Numbered from the stretch's first letter, positions 26,680-36,475 are shown. The stretch: 64,000 bases of DNA from Pseudomonas marvdashtae (GCF_014268655.2 NZ_JABWQX020000002.1:248001-312000); one strand, 5' to 3'. Made by a program: numbers and translations. Notes: generated by a model from the sequence alone, not told the origin.

Positions 26680-29244
26680 ATGCGTATTGATCGTTTAACC
26701 AGCAAATTACAGTTGGCCCTCTCCGACGCCCAGTCCCTGGCCGTCGGCCTGGACCATCCCGGTATCGAACCGGCGCACTTGATGCAAGCGATGCTCGAGC
26801 AGCAAGGCGGTTCCATCAAGCCCCTGTTGATGCAGGTGGGCTTTGACGTCAGCAGCCTGCGCAAGGAGCTGGCCAAAGAACTCGACCAGTTGCCAAAAAT
26901 CCAGAATCCGACCGGTGACGTGAACATGTCCCAGGATCTGGCGCGGCTGCTCAACCAGGCCGACCGCTTGGCCCAGCAGAAAGGCGACCAGTTCATCTCC
27001 AGCGAGTTGGTGTTGCTTGCCGCGATGGACGAGAACAGCAAGCTCGGCAAGTTGTTGCTCGGCCAGGGCGTCAGCAAGAAAGCCCTGGAAAACGCCATCA
27101 ACAACCTGCGTGGCGGTGGAGCGGTCAATGACCCCAACCACGAGGAGGCACGCCAGGCGCTGGACAAATACACCGTCGACCTGACCAAGCGCGCCGAAGA
27201 GGGCAAGCTCGACCCGGTGATTGGCCGTGACGATGAAATTCGCCGCACCATTCAGGTCCTGCAACGCCGTACCAAGAACAACCCGGTGCTGATCGGCGAG
27301 CCTGGCGTGGGCAAGACCGCCATCGCCGAGGGCCTGGCCCAGCGCATCATCAACGGCGAAGTGCCGGACGGCCTCAAGGGCAAGCGCTTGTTGTCCCTGG
27401 ACATGGGCGCCTTGATCGCCGGTGCCAAGTACCGTGGCGAATTCGAGGAACGGCTCAAATCCCTGCTCAATGAACTGTCGAAGCAGGAAGGGCAGATCAT
27501 CCTGTTCATCGACGAGTTGCACACCATGGTCGGTGCCGGCAAGGGCGAAGGTTCGATGGACGCGGGCAACATGCTCAAGCCTGCACTGGCTCGCGGCGAG
27601 CTGCATTGCGTCGGCGCGACCACGCTCAACGAGTACCGCCAGTACATCGAGAAAGACGCTGCTTTGGAGCGGCGCTTCCAGAAAGTGCTGGTGGAAGAGC
27701 CAAGTGAAGAAGACACCATCGCCATCTTGCGCGGCCTTAAAGAGCGCTACGAGGTTCACCACAAGGTGGCAATTACCGATGGCGCGATCATCGCGGCGGC
27801 CAAGCTCAGCCACCGCTATATCACCGACCGGCAATTGCCGGACAAGGCCATCGACTTGATCGACGAGGCCGCCAGCCGCATCCGCATGGAGATCGACTCC
27901 AAGCCCGAGGTGCTGGACCGCCTGGAGCGACGCCTGATCCAACTCAAGGTCGAGTCCCAGGCCCTGAAGAAAGAAAGCGACGAAGCGGCGAAAAAGCGCC
28001 TGGAAAAACTCCAGGAAGAAATCGTTCGGCACGAGCGTGAATATTCCGATCTCGAAGAAATCTGGAATTCGGAAAAGGCCGAAGTCCAGGGCTCGGCGCA
28101 GATCCAGCAGAAGATCGAGCAGTCTCGCCAGGAGCTGGAAGCGGCCCGCCGCAAAGGCGATCTCAACCGCATGGCCGAGCTGCAGTACGGGGTGATCCCG
28201 GACCTGGAGCGCAGCCTGCAAATGGTCGACCAGCACGGTAAGAGCGAAAACCAGTTGCTGCGCAGCAAGGTTACCGAGGAAGAAATCGCCGAAGTGGTCT
28301 CCAAGTGGACCGGCATTCCGGTCTCGAAGATGCTCGAAGGCGAGCGCGACAAGCTGCTGAAAATGGAAAGCCTGCTGCACCAGCGCGTGATTGGTCAGGA
28401 GGAAGCGGTGGTGGCGGTGTCCAACGCCGTCCGCCGGTCCCGCGCCGGTTTGTCTGACCCTAACCGCCCGAGCGGCTCGTTCATGTTCCTCGGTCCGACC
28501 GGTGTGGGTAAGACCGAGCTGTGCAAGGCCCTGGCCGAATTCCTCTTCGATACCGAGGAGGCCATGGTGCGCATCGATATGTCCGAATTCATGGAGAAAC
28601 ACTCCGTGGCCCGGCTGATCGGTGCTCCGCCGGGATATGTCGGCTATGAAGAGGGTGGCTACCTGACCGAGGCTGTGCGGCGCAAACCGTATTCGGTGAT
28701 CCTGCTCGACGAGGTCGAGAAGGCTCACCCGGACGTGTTCAACATTCTGTTGCAGGTGCTTGAGGACGGTCGCTTGACGGACAGCCACGGGCGGACGGTG
28801 GACTTTCGCAACACCGTGATCGTGATGACCTCCAACCTGGGCTCGGCGCAGATCCAGGAACTGGTCGGTGATCGCGAGGCGCAACGTGCTGCGGTGATGG
28901 ATGCGATTTCCACGCACTTCCGGCCGGAGTTCATCAACCGGGTCGACGAAGTGGTGATCTTTGAACCGCTGGCTCGGGATCAGATCGCCGGCATCACCGA
29001 GATCCAGTTGGGTCGCCTGCGCAGCCGCCTCACCGAGCGCGAGCTGAAGCTGCAACTGAGTGATGAGGCATTGGACAAGCTGATTGCGGTGGGTTACGAC
29101 CCGGTCTACGGCGCACGGCCGCTGAAGCGGGCGATCCAGCGCTGGATCGAAAACCCGCTGGCGCAGTTGATCCTGTCCGGTCGCTTCATGCCGGGCGAAA
29201 CCGTGACCGGCACCGTGGAAAACGACGAAATCGTTTTCAACTGA
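26680..29244 (+). CDS. clpB: Disaggregase ClpB
   Basis: An 854-residue Hsp100 chaperone that rescues aggregated proteins with DnaK. It has an N-terminal Clp repeat domain, AAA1 with Walker A GEPGVGKT (about 205), a coiled-coil M domain (about 410-525, for example [18 protein letters not shown]) and AAA2 with Walker A GPTGVGKT (about 605). The ATG follows AAGGAAGG. A sigma-32 promoter and a terminator bracket it, so it can be transcribed alone. Confidence 0.97.
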   Translation: MRIDRLTSKLQLALSDAQSLAVGLDHPGIEPAHLMQAMLEQQGGSIKPLLMQVGFDVSSLRKELAKELDQLPKIQNPTGDVNMSQDLARLLNQADRLAQQKGDQFISSELVLLAAMDENSKLGKLLLGQGVSKKALENAINNLRGGGAVNDPNHEEARQALDKYTVDLTKRAEEGKLDPVIGRDDEIRRTIQVLQRRTKNNPVLIGEPGVGKTAIAEGLAQRIINGEVPDGLKGKRLLSLDMGALIAGAKYRGEFEERLKSLLNELSKQEGQIILFIDELHTMVGAGKGEGSMDAGNMLKPALARGELHCVGATTLNEYRQYIEKDAALERRFQKVLVEEPSEEDTIAILRGLKERYEVHHKVAITDGAIIAAAKLSHRYITDRQLPDKAIDLIDEAASRIRMEIDSKPEVLDRLERRLIQLKVESQALKKESDEAAKKRLEKLQEEIVRHEREYSDLEEIWNSEKAEVQGSAQIQQKIEQSRQELEAARRKGDLNRMAELQYGVIPDLERSLQMVDQHGKSENQLLRSKVTEEEIAEVVSKWTGIPVSKMLEGERDKLLKMESLLHQRVIGQEEAVVAVSNAVRRSRAGLSDPNRPSGSFMFLGPTGVGKTELCKALAEFLFDTEEAMVRIDMSEFMEKHSVARLIGAPPGYVGYEEGGYLTEAVRRKPYSVILLDEVEKAHPDVFNILLQVLEDGRLTDSHGRTVDFRNTVIVMTSNLGSAQIQELVGDREAQRAAVMDAISTHFRPEFINRVDEVVIFEPLARDQIAGITEIQLGRLRSRLTERELKLQLSDEALDKLIAVGYDPVYGARPLKRAIQRWIENPLAQLILSGRFMPGETVTGTVENDEIVFN

Positions 29245-29267
29245 AAGCCACAATAGCCTGTGATTGG

Positions 29268-29297
29268 AATGGCCTCGTTTTGCGAGGCCATTTTTTT
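29268..29297 (+). terminator. Terminator of clpB
   Basis: AATGGCCTCG (29268-29277) pairs with CGAGGCCATT (29283-29292) and is followed by a run of T. Confidence 0.9.
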
Positions 29298-29430
29298 CAT
29301 CAGGCCGTTGAACTCAAAGGAAAAGGCTTGTAAAGTGCGCCCCGCAGTACGTCACCCCCAAGGGCGACTTCTCGTTGAGAGGAAACCCAAAATAAGTTGC
29401 AAATCATTGTCTTGAAAGCAATTTAAGGGG

Positions 29431-29458
29431 TTGACAGAGGTTTTGAAGATTGTAGAAT
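29431..29458 (+). promoter_or_regulatory. Sigma-70 promoter of the tRNA cluster
   Basis: Perfect TTGACA (29431-29436), a 16-base spacer and TAGAAT (29453-29458), followed by a GC-rich discriminator AGCGCGCC as expected for a stringently controlled stable-RNA promoter. The rest of the 300-base gap after clpB holds no gene. Confidence 0.8.
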
Positions 29459-29544
29459 AGCGCGCCTCAGACACACGAACGCAGCGATGCAGACGGGTCG
29501 AAGAGGTTGAAGCTAGCTTCAATGCAGTAACTTGAAATATCAGT

Positions 29545-29620
29545 TCCGTGATAGCTCAGTCGGTAGAGCAAATGACTGTTAATCATTGGGTCCCAGGTTC
29601 GAGTCCTGGTCACGGAGCCA
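29545..29620 (+). tRNA. tRNA-Asn (GTT)
   Basis: A 76-base cloverleaf with acceptor TCCGTGA/TCACGGA, anticodon GTT at 29578-29580 and encoded CCA. Confidence 0.95.
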
Positions 29621-29627
29621 TTTCAAT

Positions 29628-29704
29628 CGGGGTATAGCGCAGTCCGGTAGCGCGCCTGCTTTGGGAGCAGGATGTCAGGAGTTCGAATCCCCTTACCCCG
29701 ACCA
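29628..29704 (+). tRNA. tRNA-Pro (TGG), copy 1
   Basis: A 77-base cloverleaf with acceptor CGGGGTA/TACCCCG, anticodon TGG inside the loop TTTGGGA, and encoded CCA. Identical to the copy at 29881. Confidence 0.95.
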
Positions 29705-29709
29705 TATTT

Positions 29710-29785
29710 GGGTCGTTAGCTCAGTTGGTAGAGCAGTTGGCTTTTAACCAATTGGTCGTAGGTTCGAATCCCACACGACCCACCA
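29710..29785 (+). tRNA. tRNA-Lys (TTT)
   Basis: A 76-base cloverleaf with acceptor GGGTCGT/ACGACCC, anticodon TTT inside loop CTTTTAA, and encoded CCA. The T-stem reads GTAGG against CCCAC, leaving an A-C mismatch at the third pair (51-63); a fully paired stem would have CCTAC. Confidence 0.93.
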
Positions 29786-29848
29786 TTTTTGAAACCAGCT
29801 TCGCTGGAATCGAATCTTAAGATCAGAGGCCAAAAGCGCTGATCGAAG

Positions 29849-29878
29849 AAGGCGACTTGCGAAGGTCGCCTTTTTTTT
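29849..29878 (+). terminator. Terminator after tRNA-Lys
   Basis: AAGGCGAC (29849-29856) pairs with GTCGCCTT (29865-29872), followed by a T-run. It separates the first three tRNAs from the second tRNA-Pro. Confidence 0.85.
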
Positions 29879-29880
29879 AC

Positions 29881-29957
29881 CGGGGTATAGCGCAGTCCGG
29901 TAGCGCGCCTGCTTTGGGAGCAGGATGTCAGGAGTTCGAATCCCCTTACCCCGACCA
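29881..29957 (+). tRNA. tRNA-Pro (TGG), copy 2
   Basis: 77 bases, identical to copy 1. It lies directly after the T-run of the preceding terminator, so it has little room for its own promoter and may depend on read-through. Confidence 0.95.
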
Positions 29958-29961
29958 TATT

Positions 29962-29998
29962 AAAAATCCTCGTATCGAAAGATACGGGGATTTTTTTT
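29962..29998 (+). terminator. Terminator after tRNA-Pro copy 2
   Basis: A 14-base imperfect stem, AAAATCCTCGTATC (29963-29976) with GATACGGGGATTTT (29981-29994), has a GAAA loop and is followed by T residues. Confidence 0.9.
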
Positions 29999-30102
29999 GC
30001 CTGCGAAAAAACGGATTGACTTAAGTCGTCGTACAACCCGCCGATAACCCACCGACAGGGGCATGGCCCCACTTCAGGCCAACAATAAAAAAGGCACTCC
30101 CT

Positions 30103-31728
30103 ATGGTTCTTCGTCAGTTGAATATCGCCCCCCGTGCCGCGTTGGGTTTTGCCTTGATCGCCGTACTGGTGGCGTTGCTCGGGGTGTTCGCGCTAGGGCA
30201 GATGTCGAGTATTCGTGACAGCGAGGTCGCGGTGGAAACCCAATGGCTGCCGAGCATTCGCGGCGGTGACGAGATTCGCGAGTGGATGTTGCGCATTCGT
30301 ACCATTTCCCTGCGCATGGCCCTCGACCAGGACCCCAAGAACATTCCGGTGTATCGCGGGCAGATGGACACGCGCGACAAGGAGCTGGGTGAAAAAATCG
30401 CTGCCTACGAAAAGCTCGTCGTGACGCCTGAAGGCAAAGCCCTCTATGACCAGTTCAAGCAGACTTTTGCCGCTTACCGTGCAGGTATCGCGCAATCCTT
30501 CACCCTGGCAGAGCAGGGGCGCCGGGACGATCTGATCAAGCTGCTGCTGGTGGACATGAAGACCGTCGTGGACGGGTCCGGCAAGCAACTCAATGATCTA
30601 GCCGAGCTTTTCTCCAAGCAGGTTTCCATCGAGAGCCAGAAATCCCAGGAGCACTATGCCGAATCGCGGCTGATTGTCAGCCTGTTTGTCGTGCTGGCCG
30701 CCCTCGCCACGGTTGCCTTGGCGATGCTGCTGACGCGCAGTATCGTCAAGCCCCTGAGCGAAGCGTTGAGTGCAGCGGAGAGCGTCGCCCGAGGTGACCT
30801 GACCCGGCCGATCGAGACCCAGGGCAACGACGAAGTAAGCCGCTTGCTCAAGGCGCTGGCGACAATGCAGCGCAACCTGCGTGATACGTTGCAGGGCATC
30901 AGCGGCTCGGCGACGCAATTGGCCACCGCCGCCGATGAACTCAACGCGGTGACCGTCGACAGCACCCACAGCTTGCAACAGCAGAATAACGAAATCGAAC
31001 AGGCCGCCACGGCGGTTACGCAGATGACCACTGCCGTGGAAGAGGTCGCGCGCAATGCGGTATCCACCTCCGATGCCACGCGTCAGTCCAGCGAGTCGGC
31101 TTCCCTTGGGCAACAACGGGTCAGCGATACGGTCGATGCCATCGGCGCCTTGGCCAACGATGTGCAGGTGACCGGCGGCTTGGTGCAGTCTTTGGCCAAC
31201 CAGTCGCAGGATATCGGCAAGGTACTGGACGTGATCCGCGCCATCGCCGAGCAAACCAACCTGCTGGCCCTCAACGCGGCCATCGAAGCCGCCCGTGCCG
31301 GTGAGAGCGGGCGCGGGTTTGCGGTGGTGGCTGACGAAGTTCGTGCGCTGGCTTATCGTACGCAACAATCGACCCAGGAAATCGAGCAGATGGTCCAAGG
31401 CATGCGCAGCGGCGCGACCCAGGCGCTGGATTCCATGCAGGCGAGCTCGACGCGCGCTGCCAGCACCTTGGCGATGGCGGAGCGGGCGGGGGAAGCGCTG
31501 CAGACGATCACGTCGTCGGTCAATGAAATCCACGAGCGCAACCTGGTGATCGCCAGCGCCGCCGAAGAGCAGGCGCAAGTGGCCCGCGAGGTGGATCGCA
31601 ACCTAGTCAATATTCGTGATTTGTCAGTGCGCTCAGCCACCGGTGCGGACCAGACCAGTGCGGCCAGCCATGAGTTGTCGCAACTGGCCAACTCGCTGCG
31701 CACGATGGTGCAACGGTTTCAGGTTTGA
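30103..31728 (+). CDS. Methyl-accepting chemotaxis protein (4HB sensor)
   Basis: A 541-residue chemoreceptor. A transmembrane helix at about 11-33, a periplasmic four-helix-bundle sensor domain (about 34-190), a second helix at about 191-212, then HAMP (about 213-265) and the signalling domain. The hairpin tip that contacts CheA/CheW is [19 protein letters not shown] followed by [15 protein letters not shown]. The ligand cannot be inferred. No C-terminal CheR-binding pentapeptide is present. It stands alone after the tRNA cluster with no che genes nearby. Confidence 0.9.
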   Translation: MVLRQLNIAPRAALGFALIAVLVALLGVFALGQMSSIRDSEVAVETQWLPSIRGGDEIREWMLRIRTISLRMALDQDPKNIPVYRGQMDTRDKELGEKIAAYEKLVVTPEGKALYDQFKQTFAAYRAGIAQSFTLAEQGRRDDLIKLLLVDMKTVVDGSGKQLNDLAELFSKQVSIESQKSQEHYAESRLIVSLFVVLAALATVALAMLLTRSIVKPLSEALSAAESVARGDLTRPIETQGNDEVSRLLKALATMQRNLRDTLQGISGSATQLATAADELNAVTVDSTHSLQQQNNEIEQAATAVTQMTTAVEEVARNAVSTSDATRQSSESASLGQQRVSDTVDAIGALANDVQVTGGLVQSLANQSQDIGKVLDVIRAIAEQTNLLALNAAIEAARAGESGRGFAVVADEVRALAYRTQQSTQEIEQMVQGMRSGATQALDSMQASSTRAASTLAMAERAGEALQTITSSVNEIHERNLVIASAAEEQAQVAREVDRNLVNIRDLSVRSATGADQTSAASHELSQLANSLRTMVQRFQV

Positions 31729-31737
31729 TCGGGCTGT

Positions 31738-31786
31738 GTTCCCACGCAACGCGATGATCGCTCCCACGCAGAGCGTGGGAACGATC
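31738..31786. repeat. Intergenic palindromic repeat
   Basis: GTTCCCACGC, then ATGATCGCTCCCACGC, then GCGTGGGAACGATC form nested inverted repeats between the convergent chemoreceptor and ndh genes. Such CGTGGGAAC palindromes recur in P. fluorescens genomes. It may act as a terminator for both genes. Confidence 0.6.
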
Positions 31787-31798
31787 TTCAGTAAGGCC

Positions 31799-33097
31799 TT
31801 AGTGCAACTTCAACCGAGGCTCGGTCCCGCGCCCGATCTTGCTGCCGAGCATCAGCATCGCCGTGCGGAACATGCCGTATAGCGCCATCTGGTGCATGCG
31901 GTACAGCGACACGTAGAACATCCGCGCCAGCCAGCCTTCGAGCATCACGCTGCCAGTGAGGTTGCCCATCAGGTTGCCGACCGCCGAGAACCGCGACAGC
32001 GAGATCAGCGAGCCGTAGTCGGTGTACTTGTAGTGAGGCAGGGCCTTGCCCTCGATCCGCAGCTTCAGGGATTTGGCTAGCAGCGAGGCTTGCTGATGCG
32101 CGGCCTGGGCGCGGGGCGGGACGTTGCGGTCACTGTCGGGTTGCGGGCAGGCGGCGCAATCGCCGAAGGCGAAGATGCTTTCGTCGCGGGTGGTCTGGAG
32201 CGTCGGCAGCACTTGCAGTTGATTGATCCGGTTGGTTTCCAGCCCGTCGATGTCCTTGAGGAAGTCCGGCGCGCGGATCCCGGCGGCCCAGACTTTCAGG
32301 CTCGCATCGATCACCTGGCCATCCGCAGTGATCAGGCTGTCGGCGGTCACCTGGCTGACGGCGGCGTTGGTCATGACATTCACCCCGAGTTTTTCCAGGG
32401 TCTTGTGCACCGGCCCGCCGATCCGCTCCGGCAGTGCCGGCAGGACCCGTGGCCCAGCCTCGATCAGGGTGATTTGCATGTTTTCCGGTTTGATCCGGTC
32501 CAGGCCGTAAGCGTGCAATTCATGGGCGGCGTTGTGCAGTTCCGCCGCCAGCTCGACGCCAGTAGCGCCCGCGCCGACAATCGCAACGCTGATGCGCTCG
32601 ACGATATCGGTCTGCCCGGCGTGGGCACGCAGATAGTGGTGGAGCAATTGCTGATGGAAGCGCTCGGCCTGCTTGCGGGTGTCGAGGAACAGGCAGTGTT
32701 GCGCCGCGCCTTCGGTGCCGAAATCGTTGGTGGTACTGCCGACCGCGATCACCAGTGTGTCGTAGCCCAACTCCCGGGCCGGCAGCAGCTCCAGGCCTGC
32801 CTCGTCATAGGTGGCGGCCAGCTGGATTCTCTTGCGCTCGCGATCCAGGCCGCTCATGCGCCCCAGTTGGAACTCGAAGTGGTTCCATTTTGCCTGGGCA
32901 ACGTAGTTGAGTTCGTCTTCGGAAGAGTTCAGGGACCCGGCGGCCACCTCATGCAGCAGGGGTTTCCAGATGTGGGTCAGGTTCGCGTCGACCAGCATTA
33001 CGCTGGCCGTACCGCGCTTGCCCAGAGTCTTACCCAGACGGGTAGCCAACTCCAGACCGCCGGCGCCGCCGCCAACGATGACAATACGATGAGTCAT
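31799..33097 (-). CDS. ndh: Type II NADH:quinone dehydrogenase
   Basis: A 432-residue single-subunit, non-proton-pumping NADH dehydrogenase at the inner membrane. Two Rossmann motifs, IVIVGGGAGGLELA (FAD, about residues 5-18) and VAIVGAGATGVELAAEL (NADH, about 170-186), and the second FAD motif FAFGDCAACP are present. The C terminus is amphipathic and hydrophobic (LARMFYVSLYRMHQMALYG). I chose the ATG at 33097; a TTG 15 bases upstream is in frame. Confidence 0.93.
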   Translation of the reverse strand: MTHRIVIVGGGAGGLELATRLGKTLGKRGTASVMLVDANLTHIWKPLLHEVAAGSLNSSEDELNYVAQAKWNHFEFQLGRMSGLDRERKRIQLAATYDEAGLELLPARELGYDTLVIAVGSTTNDFGTEGAAQHCLFLDTRKQAERFHQQLLHHYLRAHAGQTDIVERISVAIVGAGATGVELAAELHNAAHELHAYGLDRIKPENMQITLIEAGPRVLPALPERIGGPVHKTLEKLGVNVMTNAAVSQVTADSLITADGQVIDASLKVWAAGIRAPDFLKDIDGLETNRINQLQVLPTLQTTRDESIFAFGDCAACPQPDSDRNVPPRAQAAHQQASLLAKSLKLRIEGKALPHYKYTDYGSLISLSRFSAVGNLMGNLTGSVMLEGWLARMFYVSLYRMHQMALYGMFRTAMLMLGSKIGRGTEPRLKLH

Positions 33098-33157
33098 GGG
33101 GATATCTCGCAAGGCTAAAGGAATTCAGTGCCGTTACCTGCGCGAGTGCCAAGCAAC

Positions 33158-33331
33158 TCATAGCGTCAGGTAACTGATCAATCGGCTCAACAGGCCCAGG
33201 CCAATCGTGATGGCCAGTACCACCACCAGGAGCATCCACGGCCGGAAAGGCCGGCGCTCGACTCGGTGCTGGGACAGTTGCAGGTACTCTTCGACATGCT
33301 TCTGGTCATCTGGGTTCAGGCGGCTGGTCAT
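33158..33331 (-). CDS. DUF3094 small membrane protein
   Basis: A 57-residue protein starting MTSRLNPDDQKHVEEYLQ, with a basic segment HRVERRPFRPW and one C-terminal transmembrane helix (MLLVVVLAITIGLGLL). It matches DUF3094 as I recall it from pseudomonads. It lies 60 bases upstream of ndh on the same strand and may be co-transcribed. Function is unknown. Confidence 0.75.
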   Translation of the reverse strand: MTSRLNPDDQKHVEEYLQLSQHRVERRPFRPWMLLVVVLAITIGLGLLSRLISYLTL

Positions 33332-33383
33332 AAAGGCCTCGTCAGGTAGACGTTGCGAAATGTGAAGACGTTACAGCGTCCGG

Positions 33384-33911
33384 CTATCCGGCATTGAAAG
33401 CAGCATAGCCGCTCGCTGGGACGGGCTCGACGAGAAGGTTGTCAGCCAGGCGAATGATTCCACTTTTTATCACCCGGGCAGTGATTCCGCCATGGCCGCG
33501 TACGGCCTGGAAGGTGCCTTCGCCCAGGTTCCGCTCCAGGCGCGCGCAGGGCTGGCACCAACCGGTGGTTTCGAAGATGGCCTGGCCGATGCGAAAGCGC
33601 CGGCCCTTGAGGCTGAACAGATTGATGCCACTGACCACAATGTTGCGTCGCAGCTCATGGGGCAGCACCGGTTGTTCCTCGGAGCGGCCCATCAGCGAGC
33701 TGATCACCGCCAGGTGTTCCCATTGGATCAACGTCACTTGCCGCGCATTGCGCACGCCGGGCCGGGCATGATCGCCGGTCAGCCCAGCCTCCAGGCGGGC
33801 TTCCACAGCGTCGAGGACGATCATCGGCGCATGCCCCTCAGGGCGCACGCCGATCCAGCGCACGCGGCCCTGTTGCGGCACGGCGGCGATCAGCTCCTGC
33901 AGCGGGCTCAC
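33384..33911 (-). CDS. MOSC domain protein
   Basis: A 175-residue protein with a single MOSC domain, the beta-barrel found in molybdenum-cofactor sulfurases and mARC/YiiM-type enzymes. The conserved cysteine lies in TTGWCQPCARLE, preceded by RRNIVVSGINL. There is no PLP or iron-sulfur domain. It starts with GTG, overlapping the stop of the DUF1780 gene as GTGA, so the two are probably translated together. Substrate unknown. Confidence 0.85.
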   Translation of the reverse strand: MSPLQELIAAVPQQGRVRWIGVRPEGHAPMIVLDAVEARLEAGLTGDHARPGVRNARQVTLIQWEHLAVISSLMGRSEEQPVLPHELRRNIVVSGINLFSLKGRRFRIGQAIFETTGWCQPCARLERNLGEGTFQAVRGHGGITARVIKSGIIRLADNLLVEPVPASGYAAFNAG

Positions 33912-34534
33912 AGGCTGATCCCGACGTCGAAGACGATGCTGCGACCCAGATTGCCCCGCAGGAAATCCGGCGCGTCGGGATGGGCGAACAACACCCGGGC
34001 AAACGTCGGCCCTACCAAAGACAGCGAACGCCAGCCCTGGCGCAGATATTCGGTGGGCGGTGGAAAGTGGCTGTTGAGGTCCAGCACTTCGCGCTTGAGG
34101 CTGGCGAAGGCGATGATGTCCAGTTCCCCCAGGTCCATGCCGCGCTCGGTGTAGTTATGGGCTTTCTTGCGCAGGGTCGGCGCCAGTCTCAGCAGGAATT
34201 CGTTGGCCGGGATGCGCCGGGGCTTGGCTTCACGGCGCACCAGTTGGCTCAGGGAAAAGGCGCTGCGGCGACGTTGCAACTCGTCGCGCCATTCATCGTT
34301 GAGGCGCCGGCCTTCATCGAGCACAAAAAACACCTCGAAATTGGCATCGCGAAACAACACGTCTGGTGGCTCCCCGGCGGGCGCGAACTCATCGGCGCGA
34401 TAAGGCACGTTCAGCCCTTGCAACAGGCGCTGGCAGACCCAACGCTCACGCTCCCATTTGCGGGCATTGGAGAGAAAGGCGTTGGCTTGCTCAGCCGCGA
34501 TGGTCAGCAAGCGTAAATAATCGGAATCATCCAT
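33908..34534 (-). CDS. DUF1780 domain protein
   Basis: A 208-residue cytoplasmic protein of the DUF1780 family, common in pseudomonads. Arg/Lys-rich helices occur in the middle (LNDEWRDELQRRRSAFSL). The block GMDLGELDIIAFASL holds acidic residues that could bind metal, but no function is known. The start at 34534 gives MDDSDYLRLLTIAAEQANAF, the family N terminus. It is translationally coupled to the MOSC gene. Confidence 0.8.
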   Translation of the reverse strand: MDDSDYLRLLTIAAEQANAFLSNARKWERERWVCQRLLQGLNVPYRADEFAPAGEPPDVLFRDANFEVFFVLDEGRRLNDEWRDELQRRRSAFSLSQLVRREAKPRRIPANEFLLRLAPTLRKKAHNYTERGMDLGELDIIAFASLKREVLDLNSHFPPPTEYLRQGWRSLSLVGPTFARVLFAHPDAPDFLRGNLGRSIVFDVGISL

Positions 34535-34677
34535 GGGCCCTAGCTTAGCGTTCAATTACGACAAGCCCAAAGCGTTGCGTCGATAAATGGCGGTCGGGTG
34601 GGGTGTAGACTGCCGGCTTGAATCTCAGGCTTATCACGGGGTCTTTTGATGCAAGGGCAAGTCACAGGAGTCGCTCG

Positions 34678-35364
34678 ATGATCGGTGCCCAATTGCTCTC
34701 GTCCCAAACCCTGGCGGCCGGCTGGCTGATTTATCTGCCGGTTTTGGTCTGGGCCGTGCTGCGGGCGCCGTGGGTCGAGTTGTTTACCGACAGCCGTCGC
34801 CAGCATTTGCTGTTCGGCACGGTGTTCGCGTTGTTCATGTTGTGGCTGGTACGCCGCGACTTCGACACCGGCGTTTCGTATCACTTCATCGGCATGACCG
34901 CCGTGACCCTGCTGCTGGACTGGCCGCTGGCGATCCTCGGCGGGCTCCTGGCCCAGCTCGCGCTGGTACTGCTGGGGCGTCAGGACTTGGCGGCGGTGGG
35001 GATCAATGGCGCGTTGCTGGTCTTGCTGCCGGTGTTGATCACCGAATGCTGCGCGATCCTGGTGGAGCGTGCCCAACCGCGCAATCTGTTCGTGTACATC
35101 TTTTGTTCGGGGTTCCTCGCAGCTGCGCTTTCGGCCTTGATATGCCTGCTGGTGGGGCTCGGCCTGTTGTGGCACGACGGCCTGTTCGCGATGCCTTACT
35201 GGCTGGAGGATTTCATTGGCTACCTCTGGCTGATTATTTTTCCCGAGGCGTTCATCAACGGCATGGTGATCAGCGCACTGGTGGTATTCAGTCCCGAATG
35301 GCTGGAGACCTTCAACCGCACGCGCTACCTGTCGGCTCCCTGGAATGACGACGACAAGCCTTGA
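34678..35364 (+). CDS. ECF-type (CbiM-like) permease
   Basis: A 228-residue integral membrane protein with six to seven hydrophobic helices, resembling the energy-coupling-factor/CbiM permease family seen at this locus in Pseudomonas. The ATG at 34678 follows AGGAG. The substrate is unknown: no ATPase, CbiN or CbiQ gene is nearby and no cobalamin riboswitch is visible, so its partners would be encoded elsewhere or absent. Confidence 0.6.
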   Translation: MIGAQLLSSQTLAAGWLIYLPVLVWAVLRAPWVELFTDSRRQHLLFGTVFALFMLWLVRRDFDTGVSYHFIGMTAVTLLLDWPLAILGGLLAQLALVLLGRQDLAAVGINGALLVLLPVLITECCAILVERAQPRNLFVYIFCSGFLAAALSALICLLVGLGLLWHDGLFAMPYWLEDFIGYLWLIIFPEAFINGMVISALVVFSPEWLETFNRTRYLSAPWNDDDKP

Positions 35365-35427
35365 TTCACGTCAAGGCCGGCCCAGCGGGGCCCCGGCATG
35401 CTCTGGAAAATTTCCAGGAGTACCGTC

Positions 35428-35643
35428 ATGAGTGTTTATGAGTGGGCGAGACAAGAGATTCGGCGCAGCCACGATGCCGCCATGGAAATCGGTTTCGACC
35501 CGGGCTTGAGCCTGCGGGCCTTGCTCAGTGCAATCGTGCAACAGAGCAAGACCGTGCGCAGCGTTGATGATTTGGCCGATGAGTTGAGTTTCCTGGCGGA
35601 AAATCTCGACGACAGCCAGGACTACGGTTTCATGCGGCCTTAA
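35428..35643 (+). CDS. Conserved small protein of unknown function
   Basis: A 71-residue soluble protein beginning MSVYEWARQEIRRSHDAAM. It is predicted helical throughout and has no cysteine or membrane segment. A good ribosome-binding site (CCAGGAG) precedes the ATG. I do not recognise a family. It lies between the ECF-type permease and the convergent yacG. Confidence 0.7.
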   Translation: MSVYEWARQEIRRSHDAAMEIGFDPGLSLRALLSAIVQQSKTVRSVDDLADELSFLAENLDDSQDYGFMRP

Positions 35644-35648
35644 CGACC

Positions 35649-35855
35649 TTAATGATGGGAGCGAGGATTGAAGTCTTCGCTGAACAGCTCATCTTCGGCG
35701 TCTGGGGCAACCGGGATCTTGTGCTCCTCCGACGCCCAGGCGCCCAGGTCGATCAGCTTGCAACGGTCGGAACAGAACGGCCGGAATTTATTCCCTGGGG
35801 TCCATTCCACGGGGGCGCCACAAGTTGGGCAATCAACGGTTGGGGCTTGGCTCAT
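35649..35855 (-). CDS. yacG: DNA gyrase inhibitor YacG
   Basis: A 68-residue zinc-finger protein with CPTC (residues 9-12) and CSDRC (28-32), the Cys4 site of YacG, which binds GyrB and inhibits gyrase in E. coli. The acidic C-terminal tail ends NPRSHH. It overlaps the coaE stop by ATGA, the usual coaE-yacG arrangement. Confidence 0.9.
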   Translation of the reverse strand: MSQAPTVDCPTCGAPVEWTPGNKFRPFCSDRCKLIDLGAWASEEHKIPVAPDAEDELFSEDFNPRSHH

Positions 35856-36475
35856 GATTGGCCTCCACGCAAAGTTAGGTAAAAGTGATGCAGGCGCTCG
35901 ACCTCGCTATGCAGCCAGGCGAGGTCGCGGTCATTGACCAATACGTCGTCGGCATGGCTCAGGCGGTCCTGGCGGCTGGATTGGGCCTTGAGGATCGCCT
36001 GGACCTGCTGTTCGCTGGTCTGGTCACGCTGCAAGGTGCGCTCGATCTGCAACTGCTCCGGCGCATCGATCACCAGGATCCGCTGGGTCATGGCGTACTG
36101 GCCTGACTCGATCAGCAGCGGCGAGACCAGGATCGCGTAGGACGATTTTGCCTGGGCCAGATGAAGGGCGATTTCCTCGGCAATCAAAGGGTGCAACAGC
36201 GCCTCGAGCCAGCGGCGCTCCTCGGCATTTTCAAAGATCAGTTTGCGCAGCGCCGCGCGGTCCAGCGCGCCGTCTGCCTGCAATACGCCAGGGCCGAAGT
36301 GCTCGGCGATTTTCGCCAGTGCCGGGCGCCCGGGTTCGACGACCCAGCGCGCCGCGTGGTCGGCGTCGATGACGTGTACGCCTAAGTCGATGAAATGCTC
36401 GGCCGCCGCGCTCTTGCCGCTGCCGATGCCACCAGTCAGGCCGAGAATCCAGGGTTTTTGCGCAGAGCTTTTCAT
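35852..36475 (-). CDS. coaE: Dephospho-CoA kinase
   Basis: A 207-residue kinase that catalyses the last step of coenzyme A synthesis. The P-loop is [15 protein letters not shown] (about 13-27), followed by the DADHAAR substrate motif. The start at 36475 overlaps the last base of the pilD stop (TAATG). The panBCD genes for the start of the same pathway lie 14 kb away in this window. Confidence 0.95.
   Translation of the reverse strand: MKSSAQKPWILGLTGGIGSGKSAAAEHFIDLGVHVIDADHAARWVVEPGRPALAKIAEHFGPGVLQADGALDRAALRKLIFENAEERRWLEALLHPLIAEEIALHLAQAKSSYAILVSPLLIESGQYAMTQRILVIDAPEQLQIERTLQRDQTSEQQVQAILKAQSSRQDRLSHADDVLVNDRDLAWLHSEVERLHHFYLTLRGGQS

Noticed and set aside
26707..29253. 848-codon open frame antisense to clpB
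   Set aside because: Same explanation: it mirrors an intact, strongly conserved gene and has no start signal of its own.
34678..35364. Cobalamin riboswitch controlling the CbiM-like permease
   Set aside because: The upstream region is about 140 bases and shows none of the conserved cobalamin-riboswitch boxes.
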